Shown: positions 36,286-45,870, counted from the stretch's first letter. The stretch is DNA of 64,000 nucleotides from Alistipes muris (GCF_943193205.1 NZ_CALPDD010000006.1:1-64000); one strand, 5' to 3'. Notes: generated by a model from the letters alone, not told the origin. Translations and numbers: made by a program.

Positions 36286-37455
36286 ATGAATTACGACGAA
36301 ATTGTTGCGGCTTTTGAGAAAGAGGATAGAGAAGACGCAGATCGCATAGAGGAGGAAATACAAGGTAATGCTCCCATTTCTGTTCCGTTTGATCCCAATT
36401 TAATCCGAATTAGAAGAGATCCGTTTACGCTGGGTGAACTGATCGATAAAATTGAATATAACGAAGTTAATTTTAATACCTCTTTTCAACGTAAGAGCGA
36501 TTTATGGGATGGAACCAAACAAAGTCGATTGATTGAATCGGTTTTGCTGCGGCTGCCTTTGCCTGCATTCTACTTCGATGAAGTTATAGAGAATGAGGAC
36601 AACATAGAGAATCGGCGGTCGGTTTGGCAGGTTATAGACGGGCTACAGCGATGCAGTGCATTCAATCACTTCATTGTAAAGAAAGATTTGGCGTTGGAGA
36701 ATCTGGAGTTTTTGACCCGATTCAACGGTATGAAGTACGATGAACTCCCTCGCGAACTTCAAAGGCGGATTCAACAAACTCCAATAACAACATATATTGT
36801 AGAAAAAGGAACTCCGGAAGAGGTTAAATTCAATATATTCAAGCGTATTAACACTGGCGGACTTGTATTGACGGCACAAGAAATAAGGCATGCTATGAAC
36901 CAAGGTATTGCGGCGGATTTTGTGGCAGAATTAGCAGTGATGCCTTCGTTTAAGCAAGCGACATGTTACATCATTTCGCCAGAGCGGATGGAAGATCGTG
37001 ATTTCGTCACACGCTTTGTTTCATTTTATCTTCAAGATTACAAATCGTACCAACCCGATTTGGACAGTTTCCTGACAAAAGGCATGTCGCAAATAAAGAA
37101 TATTACGCAGGAACAAAGAGGTAAAATGAAACAAGGTTTCGAAGATGCCATGGTTGCTGCATATAAGATATTCGGTAATGATGCTTTTCGGAAACGTACT
37201 GATATTGAAGATCGCCGCAAACCACTAAATAAGGCATTGTTTGAAGTTTTAAGCGTTTTGTTGGGTAAATTGTCTTTGGAAGAACGAGACCTTCTTATAA
37301 AACGAGGTAAACGTTTCAGAGAAAAATTCATAGAACTGAATCGAGACGATGCCTTTCGCTATTCGATATCTTCGGGTACCGGGCAGCGAGATAGTGTCAT
37401 ACGGCGCTATGCGGAAACAATTCGAATTATCAATGAAACATTGAGCAATGATTAA
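36286..37455 (+). CDS. DUF262 (ParB/GmrS-like) protein in the R-M operon
   Basis: The 389-aa protein has the DUF262 signature FNTSFQRKSDLWDGTKQSRL at residues ~63-82, then LPAFYFDE and QVIDGLQRCSAF (~115-126). This family includes GmrSD-type nuclease subunits and other defence proteins with ParB-like nucleotide hydrolysis. No C-terminal HNH (DUF1524) motif was seen, so it may act as an NTP-dependent sensor only. It starts 3 bp after mod, and its end overlaps the next ATPase gene by 8 bp, so translation is probably coupled. Confidence 0.8.
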   Translation: MNYDEIVAAFEKEDREDADRIEEEIQGNAPISVPFDPNLIRIRRDPFTLGELIDKIEYNEVNFNTSFQRKSDLWDGTKQSRLIESVLLRLPLPAFYFDEVIENEDNIENRRSVWQVIDGLQRCSAFNHFIVKKDLALENLEFLTRFNGMKYDELPRELQRRIQQTPITTYIVEKGTPEEVKFNIFKRINTGGLVLTAQEIRHAMNQGIAADFVAELAVMPSFKQATCYIISPERMEDRDFVTRFVSFYLQDYKSYQPDLDSFLTKGMSQIKNITQEQRGKMKQGFEDAMVAAYKIFGNDAFRKRTDIEDRRKPLNKALFEVLSVLLGKLSLEERDLLIKRGKRFREKFIELNRDDAFRYSISSGTGQRDSVIRRYAETIRIINETLSND

Positions 37456-38587
37456 AAGTTTGAATATCCAAAATTTCAAGATTCATAAAAACTCGACATT
37501 GGAGTTCGGGAATTTGAATATCTTGACCGGTATAAATAGTAGCGGAAAGTCTTCGGTCATCCAAAGTTTGTTGTTATTGCGGCAGAATCAACAAACCGGT
37601 CAACTCGACAAGGGGCTCGAACTCAATGGCGATCTGTATGATATAGGGCTTATTGAAGATGCCTTTTGTCAGTATGCCGACGAAGAACACCTCGGATTTT
37701 CTATTATAACAGATAAAAAAGGGGGAAACTATTGGTGGAAATATGCCGCAGCCAATAGAAGTTTGCAAAAAGATTTTATACCTATTTCAGACCATTCCGA
37801 CATTCAGCCGGTCGATTTTTTGCCGGGCAATTTCCATTATATCAGCGCGTCGCGTTGGAGTCCGAGAGAGTCGTATCCGCTTAATACGAATGCCGTGGAA
37901 AACAAACGGCAGATTTCCCAAAAAAAAGGCGAATGCGACTTGGTCGTTCATTATCTCTATCATTACGGAGTAGAAAAAAAATATCAGGTCAAAGAGACAC
38001 TTAGACATCCGAATACTGCTTCAGCAGGACTTTTGGACCAGGTTTCAGCGTGGGAAGGCGTTATAAGCGATAAGGTAAATGTCCGCCCTCAGATGGAAGG
38101 GAAGGCGTTCGTCCTTAAGTATTCTTACAATAAACCGAACGATATTATTCCTTCGAAAGAGTATAATGCAACTAATGTGGGATTTGGATTAAGCTACGCT
38201 CTGCCTATTATTGTTGCCATGTTGACGGCCGAGCCTGGCGACCTTGTTATCATCGAAAATCCGGAAGCTCATTTGCATCCTCAGGGACAGTCTGAATTGG
38301 TGCAATTAATCGCCATAGCGGCACAACAGGGCGTGCAAGTCATTATAGAAACCCACAGCGACCACATCATCAACGGAGTGTTGGTGGCGACTAAACAGTT
38401 TGAAGAAAATAATAAAAAAGGGATTGACAAGCAGCTGGTGAAACTGTTTTATTTCCATAAAAACGAAGAAACACAGACGTCTTGCATCGACACGATCAAT
38501 ATTGTAGGTGATGGAAAAATCGACAAACAGCCATCCGGTTTTTTTGACCAGACGGAAAAAGACCTAAATTATTTGCTGGGATTCTGA
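37448..38587 (+). CDS. SMC/OLD-like AAA ATPase (DUF3696 type)
   Basis: The 379-aa protein begins MIKSLNIQNFKIHKNSTLEF, with Walker A TGINSSGKSS at 27-36. Walker B is DLVIIENPEAHLHPQGQSEL near 262, and the ETHSDHIINGV switch region follows. This is the ABC-type ATPase layout of DUF3696 and OLD-family proteins, often paired with a nuclease or DUF262 partner. No TOPRIM domain is visible. It overlaps DUF262 by 8 bp and lies 3 bp before the unknown gene, which suggests one three-component complex. Confidence 0.8.
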   Translation: MIKSLNIQNFKIHKNSTLEFGNLNILTGINSSGKSSVIQSLLLLRQNQQTGQLDKGLELNGDLYDIGLIEDAFCQYADEEHLGFSIITDKKGGNYWWKYAAANRSLQKDFIPISDHSDIQPVDFLPGNFHYISASRWSPRESYPLNTNAVENKRQISQKKGECDLVVHYLYHYGVEKKYQVKETLRHPNTASAGLLDQVSAWEGVISDKVNVRPQMEGKAFVLKYSYNKPNDIIPSKEYNATNVGFGLSYALPIIVAMLTAEPGDLVIIENPEAHLHPQGQSELVQLIAIAAQQGVQVIIETHSDHIINGVLVATKQFEENNKKGIDKQLVKLFYFHKNEETQTSCIDTINIVGDGKIDKQPSGFFDQTEKDLNYLLGF

Positions 38588-38590
38588 TTT

Positions 38591-39391
38591 ATGGCATCGT
38601 TGAATATTTTTCTTCTGTTTCCGGAAACCTCCGATGAAATAGTCGATTTAGGGGAAGATATCGAACAATATAGAAATATCTCTCGATCGATAAAAATCAT
38701 CAAGCAGCAATTATATGGTACGGATTATTGTTTCTTGTATGATAGTGATAATATTCAGACCTTTATACGGCAGGCCCAAATATTATTGGCCGGATATCTG
38801 TTGGACAAAGTCATCCATCAAATACGCATTCTGATTTCTTCTAAGTCTCAGGACATACGTGTGACTTGCCCCTACAGAGTGGATCATCAATATCATGTAT
38901 GGAATATTCATACTTGTCAGGCGGCTTTAAGTTCGGATATCATAAAGGCTTCAGCTGAGAAAATTCATAGAAGCGAAATTTGCGCTGTTTTTCTATTGAC
39001 GAAGCGGAATCCGTTCGGACGGAATGTGATACCGGTTGTAATCGACGCTTTACATGCACCGCAGCCGGAATTATCGATTGTTCCGGTGGCTGAAACAATG
39101 TCGGATTGCGTAGGATGGATACGGCACATTGAACAAAACCGCGGTTTCTCGCTTCGCAATACGTTGCAGTTTTCGCCGACAAATATGATTTATGGGGCAT
39201 CGAAGCAACGAATATACAAGAACCTTAGTGATGGGAGTTTTTGGTATTATGATTATTTCCATAGAGAAAATCATGAACATTATGAGGTGTTCGATGTGCA
39301 TGGAAATCATGTCGGTGAAGCTGATATGACCGGTAGGGTAGATACTCGAAAATGCGATAAAACAAAACGGATTTCAGGCTTGCTGAATTGA
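38591..39391 (+). CDS. Unknown third gene of the DUF262-ATPase cassette
   Basis: The 266-aa protein (MASLNIFLLFPETSDEIVDL) was not recognised. A mixed alpha/beta N-terminal part is followed by a central TKRNPFGRNVIPVVIDALHA segment and a C-terminal region rich in aromatic residues (SFWYYDYFHRENHEHYEVF). There is no signal peptide, membrane segment or clear catalytic motif. It sits 3 bp after the ATPase and 1 bp before res, so it is translated with them. It may be an effector or specificity subunit of the embedded cassette. Confidence 0.75.
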   Translation: MASLNIFLLFPETSDEIVDLGEDIEQYRNISRSIKIIKQQLYGTDYCFLYDSDNIQTFIRQAQILLAGYLLDKVIHQIRILISSKSQDIRVTCPYRVDHQYHVWNIHTCQAALSSDIIKASAEKIHRSEICAVFLLTKRNPFGRNVIPVVIDALHAPQPELSIVPVAETMSDCVGWIRHIEQNRGFSLRNTLQFSPTNMIYGASKQRIYKNLSDGSFWYYDYFHRENHEHYEVFDVHGNHVGEADMTGRVDTRKCDKTKRISGLLN

Positions 39392-39392
39392 T

Positions 39393-42041
39393 ATGAGACT
39401 GACCTTTGAACCTAATTTAAACTATCAGCAGGAGGCCATACGTGCAGTGGCCGATCTATTTGAAGGACAAACGTATGGCGAGTCGGATTATCAATATGAT
39501 CTGAACGAGATTGGTACGCTCGATTTGATAGGGGGAGTCGGCAATAGGTTGGTTTTGGATGAAATGCAGATGTTGGTCAATCTGCAAAAAGTACAGAAGC
39601 GGAATGATATTGCCGTTTCCGAATCTTTGGATGGGATGCATTTTTCCATCGAAATGGAAACCGGGACCGGTAAAACATATGTTTATTTGCGCACGATTTA
39701 CGAACTGAACCGAAAATACGGATTCAAAAAATTTGTAATTGTAGTGCCGTCCGTGCCCATTCGCGAGGGCGTATTGAAGAATTTGCAGATTACGCATGAG
39801 CATTTTCAAACGCTGTACGACAATGTCCCGATTCGTTATTATGTCTACGATCGGAATAAGATTTCGCAGTTAAGGAGTTTTGCCACTGGAAATAACATCG
39901 AAGTATTGGTTATCAACATCGATTCTTTTGCCAAGGATGAGAATGTAATCAATAAACCGAATGATAAACTCAACGGTCAAGAGCCAATCAAGTTCATTCA
40001 GTCTGTCCGTCCGATTGTCGTGGTCGACGAGCCGCAAAATATGGAATCCGAAAAACGCATTGCGGCGATAACCAATCTGAATCCGCTTTGCACGCTGCGT
40101 TATTCGGCGACACATCGTAATAGGTACAATCTGGTTTATAACCTAAATCCTGTAAAGGCTTATGACCTCGGGCTGGTGAAGCAGATAGAGGTCGATTCGG
40201 TCTTGGAGGAAAATGCGATGAACGGGGCGTCTGTTACGTTGGAGTCCATTATGGCTGTGAAAACACGAATAACGGCAAAGGTTACGATTGATGTAAACGG
40301 AAAAGATGGTGTCAAAAAAAAGACGGTTATTGTTCATCCCGGAGATGATTTGTACAAACTTTCCAATGAGCGGGAACTTTATAGGAACGGTTACATCGTA
40401 GAAGAAATAGATGCAGCAAACGGTTGTCTTACGTTTAGCAATAGTCTCTCTTTGTCGCAGGGCGAGCGGCGCCATGATTTTAACGAAGCGATTCTTAAGT
40501 TCCAAATTCGGCGGACAATCGAAGAGCATTTGCGTAAAGAACAAAAGTTTAATAAACTTGGTATCAAGGTATTGTCGCTTTTCTTCATTGATCGGGTGGC
40601 GAATTATCGGTCTTATGACGGGCAAGGCAATTCAGTAAAAGGGAAGTTCGCTGTGTGGTTTGAAGAGATATACAACGAATTAATGGCAATGCCGGTTTAT
40701 TGTGAGCTGAATAAATTTCCGATAGAGAAGATACATAACGGATATTTTTCTCAAGATAAAAAGGGGCATTTGAAGGATACATCCGGTGAGACGCAGGCCG
40801 ATGACAACACCTACAATTTGATCATGAAGGACAAAGAAGCGTTGTTGGATATGGCGAATCCGCTTCGTTTCATCTTTTCGCATACGGCGTTACGGGAAGG
40901 CTGGGATAATCCGAATGTTTTCCAGATTTGTACGCTGAACGAAACCAGGTCGGAGATGAAAAAACGGCAGGAAATAGGTCGTGGACTTCGCTTGGCTGTC
41001 GATCAGAACGGTATTCGTTGCTATGAGCGCAATGTTAATCGTCTTACAGTCATCGCTAATGAGTCGTATGTCGATTTTGCAAAAGCGTTGCAGAACGAGT
41101 TGAAAGAGGATTGCGGTGTTGATTTCAGTGGACGAATCAAGCCCAAGTCTGACAGAGTGTCTGTGAAATACCGCAAGGGTTTCGAAGCGGACCCCCGATT
41201 TCTCGAAATATGGGAGAAGTTAAAGACCAAGACATCCTATCGGGTTAATTATGATACGGATGCACTTGTCGAGCAGGCTGGGAGAGAGGTGGAAAATATG
41301 CCGGAGATAACTGCGCCGACGATACGATCAATAAAAACAGCGCTCGTATTGCACGATAAAGGTGTAGATGTTGAATATACGGGTAATAAACAAGCTCCCA
41401 TAACATCGGATTACTTGATACCGGATGTTTGGAAGTATATACAGGGTCGTACAGAGTTGACGAGATCGACTATTATGCGAATTCTGACACGTTCCGGCCG
41501 TCTCGATGATTTGACTGTCAACCCGCAATTGTTTATGGACATGGTGGTCGACAAAATACAGCGTGTACTTCAGAATATGATGATAGACGGCATCGAGTAT
41601 CACAAGATTGGAGGTTCGGAGTATGAGATGCGTTTGTTTGAAGAGCAGGAGCTGGAGATATATCAAAACGATTATACATTTCAAGTAGGCAAGCCAAACA
41701 AGACGATTTATGAGGAGTTTGTGCCTCTGGATTCCAATGTGGAGTGGCAGTTCGCCAAGGACTGCGAAACGAACGACGAGCAAATCAATTTTTATTTCAA
41801 ATTACCGAGTTGGTTCAAGATACCCACTCCGATTGGCAGTTACAACCCCGATTGGGCGGTCGTATTCGAAGACGATAAGCGGATATATTTCGTTGCAGAA
41901 ACAAAAAATACGGGAACGCATGAGGTGGATTTGGATAAATTGCATCCGAGTGAGAAACAGAAGATACTCTGCGGTAAGGCGCACTTCAGGCAGTTTGAGG
42001 ATTTGGAATACAAAATAGTTGGTAGTGTAAACGAATTATAA
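39393..42041 (+). CDS. res: Type III restriction endonuclease subunit (Res)
   Basis: The 882-aa SF2 helicase-nuclease has Walker A METGTGKTYV at ~88-97, the DExH-type VVDEPQNME near 211, and the arginine-finger motif QEIGRGLRLAVDQNG. The C-terminal PD-(D/E)XK nuclease shows NPDWAVVFEDD and FVAETKNTG (~818-840). It cleaves DNA at a distance from unmodified Mod sites. It is separated from mod by three genes, which is unusual, since mod and res are normally adjacent. Confidence 0.92.
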   Translation: MRLTFEPNLNYQQEAIRAVADLFEGQTYGESDYQYDLNEIGTLDLIGGVGNRLVLDEMQMLVNLQKVQKRNDIAVSESLDGMHFSIEMETGTGKTYVYLRTIYELNRKYGFKKFVIVVPSVPIREGVLKNLQITHEHFQTLYDNVPIRYYVYDRNKISQLRSFATGNNIEVLVINIDSFAKDENVINKPNDKLNGQEPIKFIQSVRPIVVVDEPQNMESEKRIAAITNLNPLCTLRYSATHRNRYNLVYNLNPVKAYDLGLVKQIEVDSVLEENAMNGASVTLESIMAVKTRITAKVTIDVNGKDGVKKKTVIVHPGDDLYKLSNERELYRNGYIVEEIDAANGCLTFSNSLSLSQGERRHDFNEAILKFQIRRTIEEHLRKEQKFNKLGIKVLSLFFIDRVANYRSYDGQGNSVKGKFAVWFEEIYNELMAMPVYCELNKFPIEKIHNGYFSQDKKGHLKDTSGETQADDNTYNLIMKDKEALLDMANPLRFIFSHTALREGWDNPNVFQICTLNETRSEMKKRQEIGRGLRLAVDQNGIRCYERNVNRLTVIANESYVDFAKALQNELKEDCGVDFSGRIKPKSDRVSVKYRKGFEADPRFLEIWEKLKTKTSYRVNYDTDALVEQAGREVENMPEITAPTIRSIKTALVLHDKGVDVEYTGNKQAPITSDYLIPDVWKYIQGRTELTRSTIMRILTRSGRLDDLTVNPQLFMDMVVDKIQRVLQNMMIDGIEYHKIGGSEYEMRLFEEQELEIYQNDYTFQVGKPNKTIYEEFVPLDSNVEWQFAKDCETNDEQINFYFKLPSWFKIPTPIGSYNPDWAVVFEDDKRIYFVAETKNTGTHEVDLDKLHPSEKQKILCGKAHFRQFEDLEYKIVGSVNEL

Positions 42042-42050
42042 ATAGGGACA

Positions 42051-42395
42051 ATGAGCTTTCAATATAAGGATATGGCAGAAATGACGGCTAAAGTATTGGC
42101 TTTACGGGATGAACGGGTGCACTATTGGAACGATTCTGTTTCAAAAGCCAGTACGGCAATGACTGTCGCGAACATAATGGCATTCAGAAGTCAATATTAT
42201 ACTATTTTGAATTATTTGGTTGCTGAGCAGTTAATAAAAGGATTTTATACTGCTGAAGCCCAAAGAGTGGCACAGATATGTCAATATGAAATAAACGAAT
42301 GCGATAAAGCTCTGAATGATTGTGTGCGGAAAGTGTTTGAAGATAAAATCACATCTCGTGTCACGGAATTTTTATCACGAAAAATTAATGTTTGA
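42051..42395 (+). CDS. Unknown small helical protein downstream of res
   Basis: The 114-aa protein (MSFQYKDMAEMTAKVLALRD) is predicted from its composition to be almost all helix. It has no recognised domain and no signal or membrane segment. It lies 9 bp after res and ends the R-M operon. It could be an accessory or antitoxin-like regulator, but nothing in the sequence proves this. Confidence 0.65.
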   Translation: MSFQYKDMAEMTAKVLALRDERVHYWNDSVSKASTAMTVANIMAFRSQYYTILNYLVAEQLIKGFYTAEAQRVAQICQYEINECDKALNDCVRKVFEDKITSRVTEFLSRKINV

Positions 42396-42992
42396 TTATA
42401 GAAGAATCTCTTTAGAATCCGACTATAGAGAAGACAAACACCTCCCGCATCTTACATAGTCGTTGAATGTTTTCAGCAACCTTTCGTACTTCTCGCCTAT
42501 GCCAATGTAGGCTAGCTTTACCCGTTCGGCGTGACGTTCGATTGGAATGCAGGCGTGATTCAGTTTACGGTTGACTGTCTGTGCTTTGTTGCTATTGTCT
42601 GCGGTTCTGTTGGATAGGGAAACCCGGCAGATGGGCGATGGGATTATGCAGCTTTCATATCTTAAAACGGGTGCTGCAAAATCTTCTAAATGTGAATGAG
42701 TTATAGTGGGAGAATAACGTTTGAGAAATAGCACTTTCACACGAGAGGGATTACTATAATTCAGCCAGAATATATAAGTAGTAGAAAAGGATGAGCGGAA
42801 GATTGGTCCTTTTTCTATATCGATAAAATTATTATATTTGCAAAAAGCGAATAAATATTACTGATATGGATAAGCAATGCTGCGATATTTACAAAAGAAC
42901 TATTTAATATTGTCTCGAAAATAAATTTAGGAGAGATTCGATAAGGAATAGTTGGTTTATATAATGTAATTATATAATAAATTAAAGAGTTG
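42396..42992. other. 600-bp AT-rich gap between the R-M operon and the helicase pair
   Basis: No supported gene. A reverse open frame at 42,423-42,740 (105 codons, ending YVRCGRCLSSL) has no recognised domain and may be a decayed fragment. From about 42,780 the DNA is very AT-rich and probably holds the promoter of the following operon. Confidence 0.4.
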
Positions 42993-44984
42993 ATGGGCAC
43001 TTTGTTTTATAACCATATAACAGAAAATGATCTTAACAAAGAGATTATTAAGAAATTCGCATCTTTTTCAGAAAAAAATCCCAATCAGCAGATTTACCTA
43101 ATAACTTCGCCTCTTGGTGAAAAATATTCATATGAATATGAGAAAAAGGCAATAGTTGTTTTATCGCCAAAACATAAGATTATCTTTCTTAACTTAGATA
43201 AGGCCGACGAAGAATTTTTCGCAGAATATTGTGAAGATTTTATCGAGGATTTAAATTCTATTTCTGATAAATTTGAATATAAAAATCGGATTGGCAGACC
43301 TCGTGAATGGAAGAAAAATATCATAGCCAGAGATTGCTTTAATGATGGCGTTGATATTGAATCTCTTCTTCAAAAACATCGCTTGGATAAATCTTATTAT
43401 CGTATTGGTGAATTGCTTATTTCTTTATTGATAGGGAGCATTAATGATATTGAAAAAGTCGGCATTGAAATTCCCGAAACACTTCTTGAGAGAGTAAAGA
43501 AAAATATAATTTTATTCGATGGAGATCAAACTCGTTTTATTTATAAAAAGTTCCCCAAGAAAACGGTTTCAATTCAAGGCTTGTCGGGGACTGGAAAAAC
43601 GGAGCTCTTGTTACATAAATTGAAAGAGTTGTATATTGCAGATGAAAATAGTAAAATATTTTTCACCTGTCATAATATAGCATTATCTAATTCGCTGCAA
43701 GAAAGGATTCCGCATTTTTTTAATTTCATGAAAGTTGAGAAGCAGATCGAATGGAATTCTCGGCTGTGGGTTAATCGTGCATGGGGAAGTGGCAAAGATA
43801 AAAATTCGGGATTATATAGCTATCTATGCGATTTTTATGGAATACCCTTTTTAAGATGGAATTCGTATACTAGTTACAATATTATTTTTTCCAAGGCTTT
43901 AGAATATATAGATAAGATCCAAGAGAAAGATTTCGAATACGCATTCGATTACATTTTAGTAGATGAACGACAAGATTTTCCCGATGTGTTCTTTGCCCTT
44001 TGTGAAAAGGTTGCCAAGCACAAAGTTTATGTAGCGGGAGATATATTTCAAGACATATACGAGAGCGTAGATAAATCAGTATTGAATGTCGATATTGTTT
44101 TGAACCGATGTTATCGAACGGATCCCCGTACATTGATGTTTGCCCATGCAATCGGTATGGGGCTTTTTGAAGAGAAGAAATTAAATTGGTTTGACGATGC
44201 TTATTGGACTACGATTGGGTATAATGTAGAAAGATTGGACGGACGAGAGGTTCGTCTAACAAGAAGTCCGGTTCGGCGATTTGAAGATGTTGAGGTTGAC
44301 GATTTTCCAAGCATGATAATACAAAATTCGGCAAAAGTAAGTAATGTGGTCGAAGTTATTCGTAATATCCAATCCCAACATGCTACAGTCGAAGCACATG
44401 ATATTGCAATCATCATATTAGACGATAAGAAAAGTATTTATGAATATATCGACTTGTTGGTTGACAAAATCCATAAAGAAATAGGCTGGAAAGTTAATCG
44501 AGGGTATGAATCAAAGAATTCGCAAAGAGATTCTATTTATATTACTAATCCGAACAATGTAAAAGGGCTTGAATTTCCGTTTGTAATTTGTATTACTGAT
44601 AGGTTGCAAAATACGTATAGGTATCGTAATATTCTATATACCATGCTAACTCGCTCATTCATCCAATCATATTTGTTGGTAACAGAGAGTGCGGGGCTGG
44701 CTGTACAAGAAGAAGGCCTGAAGCTGATAAATGAGAAAAAATATATCAAAGCAATAGAGCCGACACAAGAAGAAAAGACTCAAATCCATGCTAAGTTGGT
44801 CACTGTGAGGAAGGATGAGAGCATATCCTATAAGGAATTCTTGAACAATATTTTCAAAGAGCTGAATATTACGAAAGGCCGTAAACGTCTAGAAGAGGCT
44901 TTGAATACTACGGAGATCGATAAGTTTGATAGGGATAAAACCATTGAATTTATAAACCGGGTAAAAGAATTTTATATTAAATGA
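42993..44984 (+). CDS. Superfamily 1 (UvrD-like) helicase with an N-terminal extension
   Basis: The ATG at 42,993 gives 663 aa. After ~195 unassigned residues come Walker [15 protein letters not shown], Walker B DYILVDERQDFPD near 325, NPNNVKGLEFPFV (motif V) and LYTMLTRSFIQSYLL (motif VI). This is the SF1 core of UvrD/DUF2075-type helicases. No nuclease motif was recognised in the N-terminal part. Its stop overlaps the next start (ATGA), so the two products are made together. Stand-alone SF1 helicases with an unknown partner are common in defence islands. Confidence 0.8.
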   Translation: MGTLFYNHITENDLNKEIIKKFASFSEKNPNQQIYLITSPLGEKYSYEYEKKAIVVLSPKHKIIFLNLDKADEEFFAEYCEDFIEDLNSISDKFEYKNRIGRPREWKKNIIARDCFNDGVDIESLLQKHRLDKSYYRIGELLISLLIGSINDIEKVGIEIPETLLERVKKNIILFDGDQTRFIYKKFPKKTVSIQGLSGTGKTELLLHKLKELYIADENSKIFFTCHNIALSNSLQERIPHFFNFMKVEKQIEWNSRLWVNRAWGSGKDKNSGLYSYLCDFYGIPFLRWNSYTSYNIIFSKALEYIDKIQEKDFEYAFDYILVDERQDFPDVFFALCEKVAKHKVYVAGDIFQDIYESVDKSVLNVDIVLNRCYRTDPRTLMFAHAIGMGLFEEKKLNWFDDAYWTTIGYNVERLDGREVRLTRSPVRRFEDVEVDDFPSMIIQNSAKVSNVVEVIRNIQSQHATVEAHDIAIIILDDKKSIYEYIDLLVDKIHKEIGWKVNRGYESKNSQRDSIYITNPNNVKGLEFPFVICITDRLQNTYRYRNILYTMLTRSFIQSYLLVTESAGLAVQEEGLKLINEKKYIKAIEPTQEEKTQIHAKLVTVRKDESISYKEFLNNIFKELNITKGRKRLEEALNTTEIDKFDRDKTIEFINRVKEFYIK

Positions 44985-45658
44985 AAAAATACGAATTTGA
45001 ATTAGAGCCTTATACCCGAGATGTTTTATTTCCTCACCATCTGATTAAATCAAAAAAAGAGATATTGGAGCTTTTGATGGAAGCGACTCGGTATATGTTA
45101 ATTAAAGCTCCTATGGATGCAAAACAAGCAAAAGGACGAGCTGAAAAAATAGTTTTATTAATAGATAAAATGAGTAGACTGTTTATTTGCAGCGATAATA
45201 AAGCTTATTCTATAGTCTTCCCTTTTGCAGTTATTAATCAAGAAAATAATGAATTAAGATTTGAATTTCAAAAAGATGGGGTTGAAATTAGTGTGGACCA
45301 TCAACTGATTTCACATTTTATTTCTGTCCTTAAAAGTGAATCTTTTTATAGTAATTGTTCTTTAGATTTTGCAGACCCGATTGATCGTATGGAAGACGAT
45401 TTTAACAAGAACTTTTGGGTGTTTACGAGATATTTATTGTTAATGGAGGATGGATACGTGCGGTATGATATTGATGAAAAAAGCTATAGGAATGCCTTGG
45501 CACAAGGGAACCCTCATACTCATCCTCTGCATCATATAGATATTTTTTATACATCCAATGTAGCTTGTAAATTTGGATTGGAATCTCCTATGGATAATGA
45601 GTGTTTCATTGATTGCATTAATGTAAAAACGAATTGTAAATATCTAAAAACGATATAA
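44981..45658 (+). CDS. Unknown partner of the SF1 helicase
   Basis: The 225-aa protein (MKKYEFELEPYTRDVLFPHH) shows no known fold. Notable is HTHPLHHIDIFYTSNVACKF near residue 175, a His-rich conserved-looking block, preceded by an NFWVFTRYLLLMEDGYVRYD stretch. No membrane segment. It overlaps the helicase by 4 bp (ATGA) and is the last gene before the right end of island B, which fits a two-component system. Confidence 0.7.
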   Translation: MKKYEFELEPYTRDVLFPHHLIKSKKEILELLMEATRYMLIKAPMDAKQAKGRAEKIVLLIDKMSRLFICSDNKAYSIVFPFAVINQENNELRFEFQKDGVEISVDHQLISHFISVLKSESFYSNCSLDFADPIDRMEDDFNKNFWVFTRYLLLMEDGYVRYDIDEKSYRNALAQGNPHTHPLHHIDIFYTSNVACKFGLESPMDNECFIDCINVKTNCKYLKTI

Positions 45659-45688
45659 CATATTTATATCGTAAATTAAATATGTTTG

Positions 45689-45829
45689 CTTTGTGTTGAA
45701 AAGCCAAGACAATGGCTGGCAGATTGATACACTCCGTGCATAGCCAAAGCCTGGTATGACGGAAAGGTTTTTTGCAATTCATTGATATACGCTGACTTAA
45801 AAATGCGGATGAGGCATCGTTTTCCGCTC
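45689..45829 (+). repeat. Right-end sequence of island B with att core
   Basis: Related to 33,848-33,988 over ~140 bp and ending with TCGTTTTCCGCTC (45,817-45,829). By the island model this is attR, and the DNA to its right is chromosome. Confidence 0.7.
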
Positions 45830-45833
45830 CAAA

Positions 45834-45870
45834 GCACGGGGACAACTATATGTTGTCCCCGTGCTTCTTT
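45834..45870 (+). terminator. Probable native terminator of tRNA-Gly, displaced by the islands
   Basis: A 13-bp perfect stem GCACGGGGACAAC/GTTGTCCCCGTGC with loop TATAT and a T-run lies 5 bp past the last att core. Its place matches the position of the terminator behind the intact tRNA. Confidence 0.75.

Larger units (their letters stand above)
33989..45829. mobile_element. Island B, tandem to A and without an integrase
   Basis: Bounded by the same 13-bp core at 33,976 and 45,817, with its own copy of the ~140-bp right end. Contents are a type III R-M operon with an embedded cassette, and a helicase pair. No recombinase or regulator is visible, so it may be moved by the integrase of island A or be a deleted element. 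It is uniformly AT-rich compared with the flanks. Confidence 0.65.
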
